A DNA stretch of 64,000 nucleotides from Pseudomonas sputi (GCF_021603585.1 NZ_BQHI01000012.1:1-64000); one strand, 5' to 3'; positions 47,334-57,154 are shown, numbered from the stretch's first letter. A program made the numbers and translations. Notes: generated from the letters alone by a model not told the origin.

Positions 47334-48623
47334 GTGAGCAAGTCTCTGCAAGCCATTCGTGGCATGAACGACATCCTGCCGGAACAGACGCCGGTATGGC
47401 GCTATTTCGAAGGCACCGTTTCGCGTCTGCTGGACAACTACGGTTACAAGCAGATCCGCATGCCGATCGTCGAGTTCACCGAGCTGTTCAAACGCTCGAT
47501 CGGTGAAGTGACCGACATCGTCGAAAAAGAGATGTACACCTTCGACGACCGCAACGGCGACTCCCTGACCCTGCGTCCGGAGGGCACGGCCGCGTGCGTG
47601 CGTGCAGTGCTCGAGCACGGCATCACCGGCGGTGGTCAGGTGCAGAAGCTTTGGTACATCGGCCCGATGTTCCGTCACGAGCGTCCGCAGAAAGGCCGTT
47701 ATCGTCAGTTCCACCAGATCGGTCTGGAAGTGTTCAACCTCGACGGTCCGGACATCGACGCCGAACTGATCGTGCTGACCTGGCGCCTGTGGGGCGAGCT
47801 GGGCATCCGTGATGCGGTCAAGCTTGAGCTCAACAGCCTCGGCACCAGCGAGTCCCGCGCCCGTTATCGTGAGGCGCTGGTCGAGTACCTCTCGGCGCAC
47901 CACGACAAACTGGACGAAGACAGCCAGCGTCGCCTGAAAACCAACCCGCTGCGTGTGCTCGACACCAAAAATGCCGACACCCAGGCCGTGCTGGTCGATG
48001 CGCCGAAAATGGCCGACTACCTGGATGACGAATCCCGTGCCCACTTCGAGGGCCTGAAGGCCCGTCTGGATGCCGTCGGCATTCCTTACGTGCTCAACCC
48101 GAAGCTGGTGCGTGGTCTGGATTACTACAGCAAAACCGTATTCGAATGGGTCACCGACAAGCTCGGCGCCCAGGGTACCGTCTGCGCGGGTGGGCGCTAT
48201 GACGGTCTGGTCGAGCAGATGGGCGGCAAGCCGACCCCGGGCGTCGGTTTCGCCATGGGCATCGAGCGTCTGGTGCTGCTGCTGGAAACCCTGGAGCAGA
48301 TCCCGGAAGAAATCTCTCGTCAGGTCGACGTCTATCTCTGCGCCTTCGGTGAAGAAGCGGAGCTGGCCGGTCTGGCCCTGGCCGAGCGGGTACGCGACCA
48401 ACTGCCCAACCTGCGCCTGCAAGTCAATGCCGGCGCCGGCAGCTTCAAGAGCCAGTTCAAGAAAGCCGACAAGAGCGGTGCGTTGTACGCACTGATCCTC
48501 GGTGACGACGAAATGGCCCAGCAAGTGGTAGGTTTCAAACCCCTGCGTGGCCAGGGCGAACAACAAAGCATTGCCTGGGATGCCCTCGCTGCACACCTGG
48601 CCACCTGCGTCGTGCAGGGTTGA
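47334..48623 (+). CDS. hisS: Histidyl-tRNA synthetase
   Basis: 429 residues, class II synthetase. It begins at GTG 47334 with TAAGGAA upstream. Motif 2 ([22 protein letters not shown]) and the HisA blocks ([14 protein letters not shown] and [14 protein letters not shown]) are visible. Followed by yfgM as in most pseudomonads. Confidence 0.97.
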   Translation: MSKSLQAIRGMNDILPEQTPVWRYFEGTVSRLLDNYGYKQIRMPIVEFTELFKRSIGEVTDIVEKEMYTFDDRNGDSLTLRPEGTAACVRAVLEHGITGGGQVQKLWYIGPMFRHERPQKGRYRQFHQIGLEVFNLDGPDIDAELIVLTWRLWGELGIRDAVKLELNSLGTSESRARYREALVEYLSAHHDKLDEDSQRRLKTNPLRVLDTKNADTQAVLVDAPKMADYLDDESRAHFEGLKARLDAVGIPYVLNPKLVRGLDYYSKTVFEWVTDKLGAQGTVCAGGRYDGLVEQMGGKPTPGVGFAMGIERLVLLLETLEQIPEEISRQVDVYLCAFGEEAELAGLALAERVRDQLPNLRLQVNAGAGSFKSQFKKADKSGALYALILGDDEMAQQVVGFKPLRGQGEQQSIAWDALAAHLATCVVQG

Positions 48624-48664
48624 AGCTGTCCAAACAGCCGATTTAGCGATTAAGGAGTATTGGG

Positions 48665-49306
48665 GTGTCGAGTACCGAAGACGAACAGTTGGCGGATTTG
48701 AAGGACTGGTGGACACGCAACGGCAAACCTCTGGTCACCGGCGGCCTGTTGGCGCTGGTCATCGTGTTCGGCTGGCAGGCTTATCACAAGTATCAGAGCA
48801 ACCAGTCGCAAGGCGCCTCGGTGCTCTATCAGCAATTGCTGGAAACCACGCTGACCCCGGACGGCAAGCCTGACGCCGCGCGCGTTGCGGATCTGGCCGG
48901 CAAGCTCAACAGCGAATTCGGCGGTTCTGCGTACGCGCAGTACGGCAGCCTGTTCGTGGCCAAGGTCGCGGTCGACAGCGGCAAGCTGGACGACGCGGCG
49001 ACCGAACTCAAGGCCATCGTGGCCAAACCGGCCAACCCGGCGCTGGGCGAAATCGCCCGTCAGCGTCTGGCGCAGGTATTGGGCGCACAGAACAAGGCCG
49101 ATGAAGCCCTGAAACTGCTCGAAGGCGATGCCGACAAGTCGTTCCTGGCCACTCGCGAAGAACTCAAGGGCGACCTGCTGGTGCAGCTGGGCCGTACCGA
49201 CGAAGCGAACGCGGCGTATCAAAAAGCCAAGGCGGCACTGTCGGATGAAGCGGCGGTCGGTGGCCTTCAAATCAAGCTGGACGACCTGGCCAAAGGGGAT
49301 GCGTGA
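48665..49306 (+). CDS. yfgM: Ancillary SecYEG translocon subunit YfgM
   Basis: 213 residues from the GTG at 48665 (AAGGAG upstream). A membrane helix at about 24-41 (PLVTGGLLALVIVFGWQAY) is followed by a periplasmic TPR-like domain. YfgM links SecYEG to periplasmic chaperones such as PpiD. The GTG start of bamB lies just beyond its stop. Confidence 0.9.
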   Translation: MSSTEDEQLADLKDWWTRNGKPLVTGGLLALVIVFGWQAYHKYQSNQSQGASVLYQQLLETTLTPDGKPDAARVADLAGKLNSEFGGSAYAQYGSLFVAKVAVDSGKLDDAATELKAIVAKPANPALGEIARQRLAQVLGAQNKADEALKLLEGDADKSFLATREELKGDLLVQLGRTDEANAAYQKAKAALSDEAAVGGLQIKLDDLAKGDA

Positions 49307-49307
49307 C

Positions 49308-50450
49308 GTGATCCGTTGGAAGCATGCAGCATTGCTGGCTCTGGCCATTCTGGCCGCGGGTTGCAGCAGCAACAGCAAAAAAGAACTGCCACCGGCCGAG
49401 CTGACCGACTTCAAGGAAGAAGTGGTCCTGCACAAGCAGTGGAGCCGCTCGATCGGTGACGGTCAGGGCGAAACCTACAACATGCTGGTGCCGGCGATCG
49501 ACGGTGACACCATCTACGCGGCCGACGTGACCGGTATCGTGATGGGCCTGGATCGCAGCAACGGCGACGTGAAATGGAAGAAAGACCTCGAACTGCCTGT
49601 GTCCGGCGCCGTTGGCGTGGGTTACGGTCTGGTCATGGTCGGTACCCTGCACGGTGAAGTCGTTGCCCTCGACGCCATCAACGGTGAAGAGAAGTGGCGC
49701 TCGCGCGTCAACAGCGAAGTTCTTGCGCCACCGGCCAACAACGGTGACGTGGTGGTGGTTCAGACCCAGGACGATCGCCTGATCGGTCTGGACGCGTCCA
49801 CCGGCAATCAGCGTTGGGTGTATGACAGCACGCCGGCCGTACTGACCCTGCGCGGCACCAGCGCACCGATCGTCACCAACCGCCTCGCGGTGGCTGGCCT
49901 GTCGACCGGTAAAGTGGTCGCCCTGGACATTTCCAACGGCGTGCCGGTCTGGGAACAGCGGATCGCGATCCCACAAGGTCGTTCGGAACTGGAGCGCGTG
50001 GTCGACATCGACGGCGGTCTGCTGCTGTCCGGCGGTACCCTGTACGTTGCCAGCTATCAGGGTCGCGTTGCGGCACTGGATCTGGAAAGCGGCCGTCAAC
50101 TCTGGCAGCGCGACGCGTCGAGCTACGCCGGTGTTGCCCAGGGTTTCGGCAACGTCTACGTAAGCCTGTCGTCGGGTACCGTTGAAGGCGTCGACGAGCG
50201 TTCCACCACCGCCCTGTGGAGCAACGACTCGCTGGCCCGTCGTCAACTGTCGGCGCCGGAAGTGTTCTCCAGCTACGTTGCAGTCGGTGACATGGAAGGT
50301 TACCTGCACCTGCTGAGTCAGGTGGACGGTCGATTCGTCGGCCGCGAGCGCATCGACAGCGACGGCCTGCGTGCCCGTCCGCTGGTGGTGGGTGACACGA
50401 TTTATGTGTATGGCAACAGCGGCAAACTGGAAGCCCTGACCATCAAGTAA
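49308..50450 (+). CDS. bamB: Outer membrane assembly lipoprotein BamB
   Basis: 380 residues. The lipobox is LAAGC (Cys19). The mature protein is an eight-bladed PQQ-type beta propeller with repeated GxVxALDxxxGxxxW patterns (VVALDAINGEEKWRSRV, LIGLDASTGNQRWVY, VAALDLESGRQLWQRD). The GTG at 49308 has GGGGA eight bases upstream, while the ATG at 49299 sits too close to that site. It is part of the BAM complex. Confidence 0.93.
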   Translation: MIRWKHAALLALAILAAGCSSNSKKELPPAELTDFKEEVVLHKQWSRSIGDGQGETYNMLVPAIDGDTIYAADVTGIVMGLDRSNGDVKWKKDLELPVSGAVGVGYGLVMVGTLHGEVVALDAINGEEKWRSRVNSEVLAPPANNGDVVVVQTQDDRLIGLDASTGNQRWVYDSTPAVLTLRGTSAPIVTNRLAVAGLSTGKVVALDISNGVPVWEQRIAIPQGRSELERVVDIDGGLLLSGGTLYVASYQGRVAALDLESGRQLWQRDASSYAGVAQGFGNVYVSLSSGTVEGVDERSTTALWSNDSLARRQLSAPEVFSSYVAVGDMEGYLHLLSQVDGRFVGRERIDSDGLRARPLVVGDTIYVYGNSGKLEALTIK

Positions 50451-50531
50451 CAACTATGCTTGGGGTTAACTCCCCAGGCGGCCTTGCTTCTGCAAGGTTT
50501 GCAGCACCCACGGGTGTTGCCCCGAGCACCA

Positions 50532-50562
50532 GCCGCTGCCTCGCAGCGGCTTTTGTATTTTC
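50532..50562 (+). terminator. Hairpin with T-rich tail before der
   Basis: Stem AGCCGCTGC / GCAGCGGCT, CTC loop, followed by TTTGTATTTT. It could end or attenuate the hisS-yfgM-bamB transcript before der, 25 bases upstream of the der start. Confidence 0.7.
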
Positions 50563-50586
50563 TGAAATAACGAAGTGGAGAGCCGC

Positions 50587-52059
50587 ATGGTTCCCGTAAT
50601 CGCCCTGGTGGGCCGACCGAACGTCGGCAAGTCCACCTTGTTCAACCGCCTGACCAGGACTCGCGACGCCATTGTCGGCGACTTGTCCGGTCTGACCCGT
50701 GATCGCCAGTACGGTGAGGCCAAGTGGCAAGGGCGTTCCTACATTCTGATCGACACCGGCGGTATCTCCGGTGACGAGCATGGTATGGACGAAAAAATGG
50801 CCGAGCAGTCGCTGCTGGCCATCGAAGAAGCGGATGTCGTTCTGTTCCTGGTAGATGCCAAGGCCGGTTTCACTGCCGCCGACCAGATGATCGCCGAACA
50901 CTTGCGCAAACGTAACAAGCGTTCCCACGTGGTGGCCAACAAGGTCGACAACATCGACCCGGAAATGGCCCGCGCCGAATTCGCCCCGCTGGGCATGGGC
51001 CACGCGATCCCGATCGCCGGCGCCCACGGTCGCGGCATCACTCAACTGCTGGAAGCTGCCCTGAGCGACTTCCCGCGTGATGATGACGAGCCGGCGGAAG
51101 GTGAAGAGGAAGAAGTGGTCGCCGAAGGCGAGGAAGCCAAGCGCATTCCTGGCCCGAGCGAAAAAGACGGAATCAAGATTGCCATCATCGGCCGTCCGAA
51201 CGTCGGCAAGTCGACCCTGGTCAACCGCATGCTCGGTGAAGATCGGGTAATCGTCTACGACCAGCCCGGCACCACCCGCGACAGTATCTACATCCCGTTC
51301 GAGCGTAACGACGAGAAGTACACGCTGATCGACACCGCCGGTGTGCGCAAGCGCGGCAAGATCCACGAAGAAGTCGAAAAATTCTCCGTGGTCAAAACCC
51401 TGCAGGCGATCAAAGACGCCAACGTGGTGATCTTCGTGATGGACGCCCGCGAAGGCGTGGTCGATCACGACCTCAACCTGCTGGGCTTTGCCATCGAGGC
51501 GGGGCGTGCGCTGGTGATCGCGATCAACAAGTGGGACGGCATGACCCCGAGCGAGCGCGACTACGTGAAGGTCGAGCTGCAACGTCGTCTGTTCTTCGTC
51601 GACTACGCCGATATTCACTTCATCTCGGCTTTGCACGGCACGGGCGTGGGCAACCTCTACGGCTCGGTGCAGAACTCGTTCAAGTCCGCGGTCACCCGCT
51701 GGCCGACCAGCCGCCTGACGCAGATTCTCGAAGACGCGGTCAGCGAGCACCAGCCGCCGATGGTCAACAGCCGCCGCATCAAGCTGCGTTACGCTCACCT
51801 GGGGGGGGCGAACCCGCCGATCATCGTGATCCACGGCAACCAGATCGAGAAAGTGCCGAAGTCGTACGTGCGCTATCTGGAAAACACTTACCGCCGTGTG
51901 CTCAAACTGGTCGGTACGCCGATCCGGATCGAGTTCAAGGGCGGCGAGAACCCGTACGAAGGCAACAAGAACACGCTGACCGACCGTCAGGTCAACAAGA
52001 AGCGTCGCTTGATGTCGCACCACAAGAAAGCCGACAAAAAACGCCGCGACAAGAAGTAA
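50587..52059 (+). CDS. der: Ribosome assembly GTPase Der
   Basis: 490 residues with two GTPase domains in tandem, each with a P-loop (GRPNVGKST near residues 8-16 and again near 203-211) and a C-terminal KH-like domain. Der (EngA) is needed for 50S subunit maturation. The linker between the domains is unusually acidic ([20 protein letters not shown], about 164-183). The C-terminus is Lys-rich. The ATG at 50587 has TGGAG upstream. Confidence 0.97.
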   Translation: MVPVIALVGRPNVGKSTLFNRLTRTRDAIVGDLSGLTRDRQYGEAKWQGRSYILIDTGGISGDEHGMDEKMAEQSLLAIEEADVVLFLVDAKAGFTAADQMIAEHLRKRNKRSHVVANKVDNIDPEMARAEFAPLGMGHAIPIAGAHGRGITQLLEAALSDFPRDDDEPAEGEEEEVVAEGEEAKRIPGPSEKDGIKIAIIGRPNVGKSTLVNRMLGEDRVIVYDQPGTTRDSIYIPFERNDEKYTLIDTAGVRKRGKIHEEVEKFSVVKTLQAIKDANVVIFVMDAREGVVDHDLNLLGFAIEAGRALVIAINKWDGMTPSERDYVKVELQRRLFFVDYADIHFISALHGTGVGNLYGSVQNSFKSAVTRWPTSRLTQILEDAVSEHQPPMVNSRRIKLRYAHLGGANPPIIVIHGNQIEKVPKSYVRYLENTYRRVLKLVGTPIRIEFKGGENPYEGNKNTLTDRQVNKKRRLMSHHKKADKKRRDKK

Positions 52060-52074
52060 AAAGAGCCGCTGCGA

Positions 52075-52197
52075 GTTTCCAGCTGCAAGCTTCAAGTCAA
52101 CGCGGAAGCAAAGAGGGCTCTGTTCAGAGCCCTTTTTTGTGGGCGATGGATTGATGCTTGAAACTTGTCGCTTGCAGCTTGAAACTTGCAGCTCACC
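52075..52197. repeat. Inverted AGCTGCAAG-type repeats around the der terminator
   Basis: CCAGCTGCAAGCTTCAAGT (52079-52097) is on one side of the terminator and CTTGCAGCTTGAAACTTGCA (52171-52190), in inverted relation, on the other, with GCTTGAAACTTGTCG before it. Such runs of CAGCTTGAAGCTTGCAG-like phrases are common between genes in P. fluorescens. Confidence 0.65.
52114..52138 (+). terminator. Terminator after der
   Basis: Perfect stem AGGGCTCTG / CAGAGCCCT with a TT loop and six T residues after it. Confidence 0.88.
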
Positions 52198-52212
52198 TGC
52201 AAGGGGCTCCCG

Positions 52213-53361
52213 ATGATCACCAGCAAGCTGCCGAATGTCGGCATCACTATTTTCACGCAGATGTCTCAGCTCGCGGCGCAGACCGGAGCGATCAACCTTT
52301 CCCAGGGTTTTCCCGATTTCGACGGCCCGCAGGCACTGCGCGACGCGGTCGGTCGACACATCGCCAGCGGTCACAACCAGTATTCGCCCATGACCGGCCT
52401 GCCGACGCTGCGTCAGCAGATCGCGGCGAAGATCGCCCGCAGTTATGGCGTCAACGTCGATGCCGACAATGAAGTGACCGTGACCCCTGGCGCGACCCAA
52501 GCGATTTTCTGTGCGATCCAGGCGGTTATCCACAGCGGCGACGAAGTCATCGTGTTCGACCCGGCCTACGACAGCTACGAGCCATCGGTGGAACTGGCCG
52601 GTGGGCGCTGCGTGCATGTGCAGCTTGGGCTGAAGGATTTCTCCATCGACTTCGAAAAGCTCAGCGCAGCCCTGAGCCCACGCACGCGGATGATTATCCT
52701 CAACACCCCGCACAACCCGAGCGGTGCGCTGATCAGTCGTGCCGAGCTGGATCAACTGGCGGCGTTGATCCGCGACCGCGACATCTACGTGATCAGCGAC
52801 GAAGTCTACGAACACCTTGTGTTCGACGGCGTGCCGCATGTCAGCGTACTGGCCCATGAAGAGCTGTATCAGCGCGCCTTCGTAGTCAGCTCGTTTGGCA
52901 AGACCTATCACGTCACCGGCTGGAAAACCGGCTACGTCGTGGCACCGCCGGCCCTGACGGCGGAGCTGCGTAAAGTGCACCAGTACGTCAGTTTCTGTGG
53001 CGTGACACCGTTGCAGTACGCCCTGGCCGATTACATGGCCGAGCACCCGGAACACATCGAAGAGCTGCCGGGTTTCTATCAGGCCAAGCGCGATCTGTTC
53101 TGTGATCTGCTGGCGCCGTCGCGATTCAGCTTCACCCGGGTCACCGGCACCTATTTCCAACTGGTCGATTACTCGCAGATACGCCCAGATCTGAACGATG
53201 TCGAGATGGCGATGTGGATGACTCGCGAGCATGGCGTGGCGAGTATTCCGGTGTCGGTGTTCTACCAGGATCCACCTGAAGGCCAGCGTCTGGTGCGCCT
53301 GTGCTTTGCCAAACGTGAGGAGACGCTGCGGGAAGCGGCGACCAAACTATGCGTGATCTGA
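52213..53361 (+). CDS. PLP-dependent aminotransferase, YbdL/methionine-salvage type
   Basis: 382 residues, class I/II fold. PLP Lys230 lies in SSFGKTYHVTGWKTGY, and NTPHNPSGA and ISDEVYEHLVFD are typical. It resembles glutamine/methionine aminotransferases (YbdL, kynurenine aminotransferase III type) that regenerate methionine from its 2-oxo acid. The neighbouring amidase would hydrolyse the 2-oxoglutaramate made from glutamine, which supports this role. AAGGGG precedes the ATG. The stop overlaps the next gene by 13 bases. Confidence 0.82.
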   Translation: MITSKLPNVGITIFTQMSQLAAQTGAINLSQGFPDFDGPQALRDAVGRHIASGHNQYSPMTGLPTLRQQIAAKIARSYGVNVDADNEVTVTPGATQAIFCAIQAVIHSGDEVIVFDPAYDSYEPSVELAGGRCVHVQLGLKDFSIDFEKLSAALSPRTRMIILNTPHNPSGALISRAELDQLAALIRDRDIYVISDEVYEHLVFDGVPHVSVLAHEELYQRAFVVSSFGKTYHVTGWKTGYVVAPPALTAELRKVHQYVSFCGVTPLQYALADYMAEHPEHIEELPGFYQAKRDLFCDLLAPSRFSFTRVTGTYFQLVDYSQIRPDLNDVEMAMWMTREHGVASIPVSVFYQDPPEGQRLVRLCFAKREETLREAATKLCVI

Positions 53362-54140
53362 GTGCGTTGCCTGATCTCAACCTGGCGCTGATCCAGACCA
53401 GCCTGACCTGGCATGACCGTCGGGCCAATCTCGAGCATTTCGACGCGTTGCTGGAGCAGGCGCGCGGTGCCGATCTGATTATCCTGCCGGAAATGTTCAC
53501 CACCGGGTTCTCCATGGAGTCCGAAACCCTGGCCGAAGCCGAAAACGGCCCGACCAGCAAATGGCTCAGGGCCCAGGCGGCGAAGCTGAACGCCGTTGTT
53601 ACGGGCAGCGTGATTATCCAGACCGCCGACGGCAGCCATCGCAACCGCTTGCTGTGGGCACGACCGGACGGCGAAGTGCTGCATTACGACAAGCGCCACC
53701 TGTTCCGCATGGCCGGCGAGCACAATCACTACACGCCCGGCGAGCGCCAGGTGCAGTTCGAACTCAAGGGCTGGCGGGTGCGGCCGCTGATTTGCTACGA
53801 CTTGCGCTTCCCGGTGTGGAGCCGCGATGCTCAGGACACCGACCTGCTGCTGTACACCGCCAACTGGCCGGGTGCACGGCGTCAGCACTGGAACCGGTTG
53901 CTGCCGGCCCGGGCCATTGAAAACCTGTGCTATGTGGCGGCGGTCAACCGGGTTGGCACCGATGGCAAGGGTTTCGCGTATACCGGAGACAGTCAGGTGC
54001 TGGATTTCCAGGGCGAGACGTTGCTGGCGGCGGGGGAGGCTGACGGGGTGTTCAAGGTGGTTCTGGAAGCGGCTTCGCTTGCCGCTTACCGCGAGCGCTT
54101 TCCGGCGAATCTGGATGCCGATACCTTCGAGTTCACCTGA
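53349..54140 (+). CDS. Nitrilase-superfamily amidase, omega-amidase (YafV) type
   Basis: 263 residues. The catalytic triad Glu48 (ILPEMF), Lys115 (YDKRHLF) and Cys149 (LICYDLRFP) is complete. Members of this branch hydrolyse 2-oxoglutaramate or 2-oxosuccinamate. Translational overlap with the preceding aminotransferase suggests that both act on one pathway, methionine salvage by glutamine transamination. This is an inference from family and context. Confidence 0.82.
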   Translation: MRDLSALPDLNLALIQTSLTWHDRRANLEHFDALLEQARGADLIILPEMFTTGFSMESETLAEAENGPTSKWLRAQAAKLNAVVTGSVIIQTADGSHRNRLLWARPDGEVLHYDKRHLFRMAGEHNHYTPGERQVQFELKGWRVRPLICYDLRFPVWSRDAQDTDLLLYTANWPGARRQHWNRLLPARAIENLCYVAAVNRVGTDGKGFAYTGDSQVLDFQGETLLAAGEADGVFKVVLEAASLAAYRERFPANLDADTFEFT

Positions 54141-54156
54141 TAACCCAAGTCACCTG

Positions 54157-54243
54157 GATCGTTCCCACGCTCCGCGTGGGAATGCAGTTCGTGACGCTCT
54201 GCGTCCCTTGAGGCATTCCCGCGCAGAGCGTGGGAACGATCAT
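54157..54243. repeat. Palindromic intergenic repeat, copy 2 (full length)
   Basis: Starts GATCGTTCCCACGCTCCGCG and ends with the inverse arm CGCAGAGCGTGGGAACGATC, with an internal palindrome TTCCCACGCTCCGCGTGGGAA. The left 31 bases are identical to positions 486-516. The transcript would fold into a long hairpin. Confidence 0.8.
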
Positions 54244-54256
54244 CGCGATCAGAACG

Positions 54257-54292
54257 AAAAAGGCCCCGGGGTGCAAACCCCGGGGCCTTTTG
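54257..54292. terminator. Bidirectional terminator
   Basis: Stem AAAAGGCCCCGGGGT / ACCCCGGGGCCTTTT with GCAA loop, between convergent amidase and leuA genes. Confidence 0.88.
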
Positions 54293-54306
54293 CGTTGCAG
54301 CGGTAG

Positions 54307-55986
54307 TTACGCCGCTTTCGCTTCCGGCTGGCTCAGCGAGCGGTTCAGCGCACTGAACAGGGCCTTGAAGCTGGCGGTGGTGATGTTTTCATCGATGCCC
54401 ACGCCGTGTACTGCACGTTCGCCATTCACACGCAGTTCGATGTAGGCCGCCGCCTTGGCGTTGGTGCCCGCGCCGATGGCGTGTTCGTTGTAGTCCATGA
54501 TCTCCACCGGAATCGGCAGACCGGCCACCAGCGCTTCCAGCGCGCCGTTGCCCTTGCCGCGCCAGTGCAGGTTGGTTTCGCCCTGACCCTTGCTCGCCAC
54601 TTCCACTTCGACGGCGCTGTTGCCGTTTTCTTCCTGCAGGCGATGGCTGACCAGCGCGTACGGGGTGTTGGCTTGCAGGTATTCGCTGTGCAACAGCGCG
54701 TGGATTTGCTGGGCCGTCATCTCCAGACCCAGGCGATCGGTTTCACGCTGCACGACCTGGCTGAATTCGATCTGCATGCGACGTGGCAGGCTGATGCCGT
54801 ATTCCTGTTCCAGCAGGTAGGCGATGCCGCCCTTGCCCGACTGGCTGTTGACGCGGATCACCGCCTCGTAGCTGCGGCCGATGTCGGCCGGGTCGATCGG
54901 CAGGTACGGCACTTCCCACAGGGCATCGGGTTTCTGCTGGGCGAAGCCCTTGCGGATCGCGTCCTGGTGGGAGCCGGAGAAGGCGGTGTGCACCAGGTCG
55001 CCGACATACGGGTGACGTGGGTGAACCTGGATCTGGTTGCACTCTTCGACGACCTTGCGCACGCCGTCGATGTCGGAGAAGTCCAGTTGCGGGTCCAGGC
55101 CCTGGGTGTACATGTTCAGTGCCACGGTGACGAGGTCGACGTTGCCGGTACGCTCGCCGTTGCCGAACAGGCAGCCTTCGACGCGGTCGGCGCCGGCCAT
55201 CAGGCCCAACTCGGTGGCGGCCACGCCGGTGCCACGGTCGTTGTGGGTGTGCAGGCTGATGATCACGCTGTCACGGCGGTTGATGTTGCGGTGGAACCAC
55301 TCGATCTGGTCGGCGTAGACGTTCGGGGTCGCGCATTCAACGGTGGCTGGCAGGTTGAGGATGATCTTGTGCTCAGGCGTCGGGTTCCAGACCTCGATCA
55401 CCGCGTCACAGACCTCCTTGGCAAATTCCAGCTCGGTGGCGCTGAAGGTTTCCGGCGAGTATTCGAAGGTCCACTCGGTGTCCGGCTGCATGGCGGCGTA
55501 TTTGACGAACAGCTTGGCGGCGTTCACGGCGATGGCCTTGATCCCGTCCTTGTCCTGGTTGAACACGATGCGACGGAAAGAAGGGGAGGTGGCGTTATAC
55601 AGGTGAACGATGGCTTTCTTCGCCCCGCGCAGGGATTCGAAGGTGCGCTCGATCAGGTCTTCACGGCCTTGAGTCAGCACCTGGATGGTGGTGTCGTCCG
55701 GAATGTGGCCGTCTTCGATCAAGGTGCGCACGAAGTCGAAGTCGGTTTGCGAAGCGGCCGGGAACGACGCCTCGATTTCCTTCACGCCCACCTGCACCAG
55801 GGTTTTCCAGAAACGCAGCTTTTTCACCGCATCCATCGGCTCGATCAGCGACTGGTTGCCATCACGCAGGTCGGAGCTGCACCAGATCGGCGCGGCATCG
55901 ATGGTTTTCGACGGCCAGGTACGATCCGGCAGGTTGATCACAGGAAACGCGCGGTATTTCGAAGACGGGTCTTTGAGCATGCTCAT
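54307..55986 (-). CDS. leuA: 2-isopropylmalate synthase
   Basis: 559 residues, type 2 LeuA as in P. aeruginosa. It condenses acetyl-CoA with 2-oxoisovalerate, the first step of leucine synthesis. The catalytic start [18 protein letters not shown] and the metal-site block [18 protein letters not shown] are clear; the C-terminal regulatory domain (about 440-559) binds leucine. The ATG at 55986 with AAGGAA upstream is chosen; a second ATG two codons on is possible. A roughly 170-base leader separates it from a likely promoter. Confidence 0.95.
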   Translation of the reverse strand: MSMLKDPSSKYRAFPVINLPDRTWPSKTIDAAPIWCSSDLRDGNQSLIEPMDAVKKLRFWKTLVQVGVKEIEASFPAASQTDFDFVRTLIEDGHIPDDTTIQVLTQGREDLIERTFESLRGAKKAIVHLYNATSPSFRRIVFNQDKDGIKAIAVNAAKLFVKYAAMQPDTEWTFEYSPETFSATELEFAKEVCDAVIEVWNPTPEHKIILNLPATVECATPNVYADQIEWFHRNINRRDSVIISLHTHNDRGTGVAATELGLMAGADRVEGCLFGNGERTGNVDLVTVALNMYTQGLDPQLDFSDIDGVRKVVEECNQIQVHPRHPYVGDLVHTAFSGSHQDAIRKGFAQQKPDALWEVPYLPIDPADIGRSYEAVIRVNSQSGKGGIAYLLEQEYGISLPRRMQIEFSQVVQRETDRLGLEMTAQQIHALLHSEYLQANTPYALVSHRLQEENGNSAVEVEVASKGQGETNLHWRGKGNGALEALVAGLPIPVEIMDYNEHAIGAGTNAKAAAYIELRVNGERAVHGVGIDENITTASFKALFSALNRSLSQPEAKAA

Positions 55987-56075
55987 CGGGAAATTCCTTA
56001 TTGTCTGGGCCGAAAAGAGGCGGCCTGCCGGTGGAACGAACGTTCTTGGAAAAGCGTGGGACGAGGCGCAGCGAT

Positions 56076-56153
56076 TCAGCCCGGCAGTCGTGCGCTGACG
56101 AGGCACAGGCTGCGGTGCTGGCGAAGCTGAATGAGGGTGTGAGAGGTTTTCAT
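56076..56153 (-). CDS. Possible small ORF in the leuA leader, 25 codons
   Basis: Begins [10 protein letters not shown] and ends VSARLPG, with five leucines in 25 residues but no run of them. It has no proper ribosome site (AAGG is only one base away) and the likely transcription start is almost at its ATG, so it would be leaderless. It is listed because it lies exactly where a leader peptide would be. Confidence is low. Confidence 0.25.
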   Translation of the reverse strand: MKTSHTLIQLRQHRSLCLVSARLPG

Positions 56154-56160
56154 GCCTTCA

Positions 56161-56189
56161 ACCCTAACCGCGGGGGATGAGGATGGCAA
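56161..56189 (-). promoter_or_regulatory. Possible leuA promoter
   Basis: Reverse strand TTGCCA and TAGGGT with a 17-base spacer. It predicts a transcript start near 56154 and a leader of about 170 bases. Confidence 0.4.
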
Positions 56190-56196
56190 GCAGTCG

Positions 56197-56235
56197 AAAA
56201 AAATTGAGAGGAATACCCGGAAAGCGGGTTTTTCC
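56197..56235 (-). terminator. Probable terminator upstream of leuA
   Basis: Reverse strand stem GGAA..ACCCG / CGGGT.TTCC, then TCTCAA and a run of seven T residues. It may end the xseA/M23 transcript. A second, perfect inversion without T run (GGGATTGCGC / GCGCAATCCC) lies between it and the peptidase gene at 56272-56305. Confidence 0.5.
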
Positions 56236-56329
56236 GAGATTTTATTCTTGATGTGGCGGTAATTGTTGGCGGGGATTGCGCGGAGCATTCGTCGTGCGCA
56301 ATCCCTGCCGGAGAGTCTTCAGCCTGAAA

Positions 56330-57151
56330 TCAAGGCTGGAATGCACCAATGAAAATCGCTGGATCGACCCGCGCATCGTTCAGACTGATGTTCCAGTGCA
56401 TGTGCGGCCCGGTCGCCCGACCTGTGGCCCCCACCTTGCCCACCACCGCGCCCCGCGCCAGTTGCTGGCCGTTCTGCACATCAATCTTCGACATATGGCA
56501 GAACATGCTGATGAACCCCTGGCCGTGATCGACGAACACGGTGTTGCCATTGAAGAAGTAATTGCCGATCAGGATCACCTTGCCTGCCGCCGGGGTCTTG
56601 ATCGGCGTGCCCGCCGGTACCGCGAAGTCCAGACCTGCGTGCGGATTGCGCTCTTCACCGTTGAAGAAGCGGCGCACGCCGAACTTGCTCGACAGCGGCC
56701 CGTTGACCGGCTTGTCCAGCAACAGGTTGCTCGGTGTGTTCGGGCTGAAGCTGCGGTAGGCCTTGATCTGCTCGGCCAGTTCGCCCTCGATGCGCTTGAG
56801 GTTGGCCGGGTTCGGATTGACCTGCTGGGTGTTCTTCAGGGTGATGTGCTGTTCCGGGTACTTCTTGTTGCCGACGCTGAAGTTGAGGTTGCGGTTGCCA
56901 CTGCTGATCTGCTGAACGCCGGGTTTGACGGTCAGCGCAATGCCGACAATCGCCAGCCAGTTGTTCTGTTCCCTGACCACCAGCACCGGTTTGCCCTGAT
57001 ACGTGGCTTTCGGCGCTTGCGCGGCGCTGCCCAGATCAATGACAGCCACGCCGCCCGGCACCGGTTTGTTCAGCAGGCGGGTGATGTAACTGTCGGCGTG
57101 GGCGTTGAAGGTCAGGCACAGCAACAGCAGCGGAGCGAGAAAGCGCGGCAT
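56330..57151 (-). CDS. Periplasmic M23-family peptidase (LytM domain)
   Basis: 273 residues. A Sec signal peptide (LAPLLLLCLTFNAHA) is cleaved near residue 19. The C-terminal M23 domain keeps the metal ligands in HAGLD and HMHW, so it may be an active cell-wall endopeptidase. A middle domain contains the PNPANLKRIEGEL region that M23 peptidases of this type have ahead of the catalytic core. It starts three bases after xseA stops, and the two are probably one operon. Confidence 0.88.
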   Translation of the reverse strand: MPRFLAPLLLLCLTFNAHADSYITRLLNKPVPGGVAVIDLGSAAQAPKATYQGKPVLVVREQNNWLAIVGIALTVKPGVQQISSGNRNLNFSVGNKKYPEQHITLKNTQQVNPNPANLKRIEGELAEQIKAYRSFSPNTPSNLLLDKPVNGPLSSKFGVRRFFNGEERNPHAGLDFAVPAGTPIKTPAAGKVILIGNYFFNGNTVFVDHGQGFISMFCHMSKIDVQNGQQLARGAVVGKVGATGRATGPHMHWNISLNDARVDPAIFIGAFQP

Positions 57152-57154
57152 GGA

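Noticed and set aside
47295-48716. 473-codon reverse-strand frame opposite hisS
   Set aside because: Antisense to hisS, no ribosome site or family resemblance.
50443-53232. Very long open frame (929 codons) on the reverse strand opposite der and the aminotransferase
   Set aside because: It runs antisense to two clearly conserved genes, has His/Arg/Val-rich composition typical of reversed high-GC codons, and matches no family.
56076-56153. Classical leucine attenuator leader peptide upstream of leuA
   Set aside because: No consecutive Leu codons, no ribosome site, and no terminator/antiterminator pair between the frame and leuA that I could identify. The frame is kept only as a low-confidence entry.
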